From Candidatus Bathyarchaeota archaeon (lineage in GTDB: Archaea > Thermoproteota > Bathyarchaeia > TCS64), in NCBI GenBank assembly GCA_002726865.1, contig PBSW01000008.1, positions 1 through 7,126 on the forward strand: a stretch of 7,126 bases of DNA. The letters run 5' to 3'. A program made the translations under genes and the position numbers. The notes under the pieces are model-generated. The model saw only the letters and a program-made list of their open reading frames with translations, ran no database searches and was not told where the DNA came from. Below, piece by piece: positions 6,252 through 7,126 of the stretch. Numbering within the stretch: position 1 is the first letter of the stretch; the number at the start of each line of letters is the position of its first letter.

Positions 6252-6328
6252 ACCTGAGTTGATGTAGGTACACTTGTCGCTATTAATCATCGCTGTCTCT
6301 TCGACAAGAAATAGCGTGATGGAATCAC
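6252..6328 (+). repeat. Imperfect direct repeat, unit A
   Basis: ACCTGAGTTGAT (6252-6263) recurs as ACCTGAATTGAT at 6342-6353 (offset 90). GTCG (6276-6279) recurs at 6367-6370 (offset 91). AATAGCG plus its 12 following bases (6310-6328) recurs at 6398-6416 (offset 88) with all seven and eight of twelve bases kept. Within the unit, CTTGTCG (6273-6279) pairs with CGACAAG (6302-6308) around a 22-base loop. GTGAT-GGA-ATCAC (6316-6328) forms a small perfect hairpin. Confidence 0.45.
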
Positions 6329-6341
6329 ATAAGTCTTCGTG

Positions 6342-6416
6342 ACCTGAATTGATTGTTAAGTGCCTAGTCGTCCTGTTGTCCCAGCTATCTCGCTATTAAT
6401 AGCGAAATGAAAGCAC
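6342..6416 (+). repeat. Imperfect direct repeat, unit B
   Basis: This second copy of the ~90-base element shares the ACCTGA-R-TTGAT head and the AATAGCG..ATG.AA.CAC tail with unit A, while its middle is diverged. The 7-base stem of unit A is not kept; a 16-base perfect palindrome at 6390-6405 takes the place of the longer stem-loop. Confidence 0.4.
6390..6405. promoter_or_regulatory. 16-base perfect palindrome
   Basis: TCGCTATTAATAGCGA reads the same on both strands. It lies about 60 bases before the exporter start and is built from two inverted AATAGCG heptamers. TCGCTATTAAT also occurs at 6277-6287. A dimeric repressor or activator site is a reasonable inference; no regulator gene is visible in the window. 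Confidence 0.4.
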
Positions 6417-6417
6417 C

Positions 6418-6436
6418 CCGCTAAATTAAATAGCGG
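6418..6436. repeat. Inverted repeat CCGCTA-N7-TAGCGG
   Basis: Perfect 6-base arms (6418-6423 and 6431-6436) flank a 7-base A/T loop. It lies 13 bases after the 16-base palindrome and ends 13 bases before the exporter SD. It could be a leader hairpin or a second operator half-pair. No U-tract follows, so it is not a standard terminator. Confidence 0.4.
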
Positions 6437-6449
6437 CTATAGATCGAAG

Positions 6450-6454
6450 AGAGG
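6450..6454 (+). promoter_or_regulatory. Ribosome binding site supporting a TTG start of the exporter
   Basis: AGAGG at 6450-6454 lies nine bases before TTG 6464. The next in-frame ATG (6482) is 27 bases away, too far for this site. The codon just before the TTG (6461-6463) is an in-frame TAA, so no earlier start is possible. Confidence 0.6.
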
Positions 6455-6463
6455 TAATTCTAA

Positions 6464-7126
6464 TTGATAACTTTTGCTAATATGCCTGGCATAGATGTAA
6501 ATGTTTTACTCTTGGTTCTTACCGGGCTTAGTGCTGGGATTTTAAGCGGCTTTGCTGGTGTTGGTGGTGCTTTTATCGTAACACCGGCACTGATTATACT
6601 CGGCTTCCCAGCCCATATGGCTGTAGGCACCAGCCTCACCTGGGTCGTGGGTAATTCCATCATCGGCGCTTTCCTACACAGAAAATTGGGCAATATGGAT
6701 ATGAAGCTAGGAATGGTTATGATTTTGGCGGTTATGGGCGGAGTAGAGGTAGGGGTAAGAGTTATCAACAAGATTAGAGAAGCCGGTTTGGCCGATGAAG
6801 TGGTGCTGTCACTTTCCATATGTATGCTGCTCATAGTCGGTTCATATACGTTGTTAGAAAGCCTTAAAAGAAAGAGACATCTTGATAAAATGCTTGAGAA
6901 GGGTGAAAAAACACCGGGAATAAGAGCAACAGCTTTATCGCGAAAACTTCAAAGTATCAATATACCGCCGATGTTACATTTCGTCAAGTCAGATATCACT
7001 ATATCCCTCTGGATTATATTAACCAGTGGCTTCACTATCGGTATGATAGTGGGTATTATCGGTGTTGGTGGCGGGTTTATTATGGTACCAGCTTTAGTTT
7101 ATATCTTTGGAATACCGTCCTTTATG
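6464..7126 (+). CDS. TauE/SafE family anion exporter (3' end beyond the window)
   Basis: The visible 221 codons have no stop and run off the window. The family exports sulfite, sulfoacetate or related organosulfonates across the inner membrane. The first half shows a hydrophobic helix then G-F-A-G-V-G-G-A-F-I-V-T-P-A-L (29-43), followed by A-V-G-T-S-L. The second half repeats it as G-I-I-G-V-G-G-G-F-I-M-V-P-A-L (G200-V-G-G-G-F205 at its core). This internal duplication is the hallmark of TauE/SafE. A charged, presumably cytosolic stretch (about K-R-K-R-H-L to P-P-M-L-H-F) separates the halves, as in the longer members of the family. Helices are dense and mostly uninterrupted. It lies 265 bases after the PP-loop gene, so it may be a separate transcription unit controlled by the palindromes upstream. 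Its substrate is not determined; sulfite or an organosulfonate fits the neighbourhood. Confidence 0.85.
   Translation, partial: MITFANMPGIDVNVLLLVLTGLSAGILSGFAGVGGAFIVTPALIILGFPAHMAVGTSLTWVVGNSIIGAFLHRKLGNMDMKLGMVMILAVMGGVEVGVRVINKIREAGLADEVVLSLSICMLLIVGSYTLLESLKRKRHLDKMLEKGEKTPGIRATALSRKLQSINIPPMLHFVKSDITISLWIILTSGFTIGMIVGIIGVGGGFIMVPALVYIFGIPSFM

Larger units (their letters stand above)
6199..6463. other. Structured non-coding region between the PP-loop gene and the exporter
   Basis: No protein gene is seen in these 265 bases. The region holds two imperfect ~90-base direct repeats, several short inverted repeats and five copies of the heptamer AATAGCG in either orientation. No hairpin followed by a T-run is present, so no classical terminator is evident after the PP-loop gene. 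No convincing promoter was found, although the exporter probably needs one in or near this stretch. Confidence 0.6.

Noticed and set aside
6252..6416. CRISPR array
   Set aside because: There are only two imperfect ~90-base units with diverged middles, with no short identical repeats at regular spacing and no cas genes.
6418..6436. Rho-independent terminator
   Set aside because: The stem is only six base pairs and is followed by CTATAGATC, with no T-run. It also lies too far from the PP-loop stop and just before the exporter SD.
6460..6834. 124-codon - strand open frame antisense to the exporter
   Set aside because: The + strand encodes clear TauE/SafE motifs. The antisense frame is low-complexity Ser/Thr/Pro/Ile sequence, typical of the shadow of a membrane protein.

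Overview
The window looks like a bacterial (or less likely archaeal) chromosome fragment from a sulfur-metabolising, probably anaerobic or sediment-type organism. Base composition is moderate, Shine-Dalgarno (SD) sites are of GAGG/GGAG type, one TTG start is used, and all genes are on the + strand. Taxonomy cannot be fixed from sequence alone. Chloroflexota (Dehalococcoidia-like) or Desulfobacterota/Firmicutes sulfur bacteria are guesses from gene content only.

Layout. (1) 1-214: a decayed 3' end of an ATP sulfurylase gene. (2) 233-1423: a cytoplasmic-type arylsulfotransferase beta-propeller protein, AST1. (3) 1424-1552: a spacer with two more gene scraps, including an 18-codon stub resembling the 5' end of the sulfatase-like gene. 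(4) 1553-2731: an intact ATP sulfurylase gene (sat). (5) 2850-4046: a second arylsulfotransferase, AST2, about three-quarters identical to AST1. (6) 4047-4139: a spacer with an orphan strong SD and a short degenerate frame faintly like the start of APS kinase. (7) 4140-5351: an alkaline-phosphatase-superfamily sulfatase-like hydrolase in which Thr replaces the formylglycine Cys/Ser. (8) 5374-6198: a PP-loop protein of the CysD/PAPS-reductase family. (9) 6199-6463: a non-coding region with imperfect ~90-nt repeats and nested palindromes. (10) 6464 to the window end: a TauE/SafE-type sulfite/organosulfonate exporter, truncated by the window edge.

How the parts fit. Every intact gene belongs to a family that handles sulfate esters, activated sulfate or sulfur oxyanion export. 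Together they look like one cytoplasmic sulfuryl-transfer module, either taking organosulfates apart or making them. The order of live genes and scraps fits a tandem duplication of a unit sat-ast-(spacer)-sulfatase. One copy kept only ast and the other kept everything. The duplicated arylsulfotransferases, the non-canonical sulfatase nucleophile and a CysD-like protein next to a Sat-type rather than CysN-type sulfurylase are the most unusual points.
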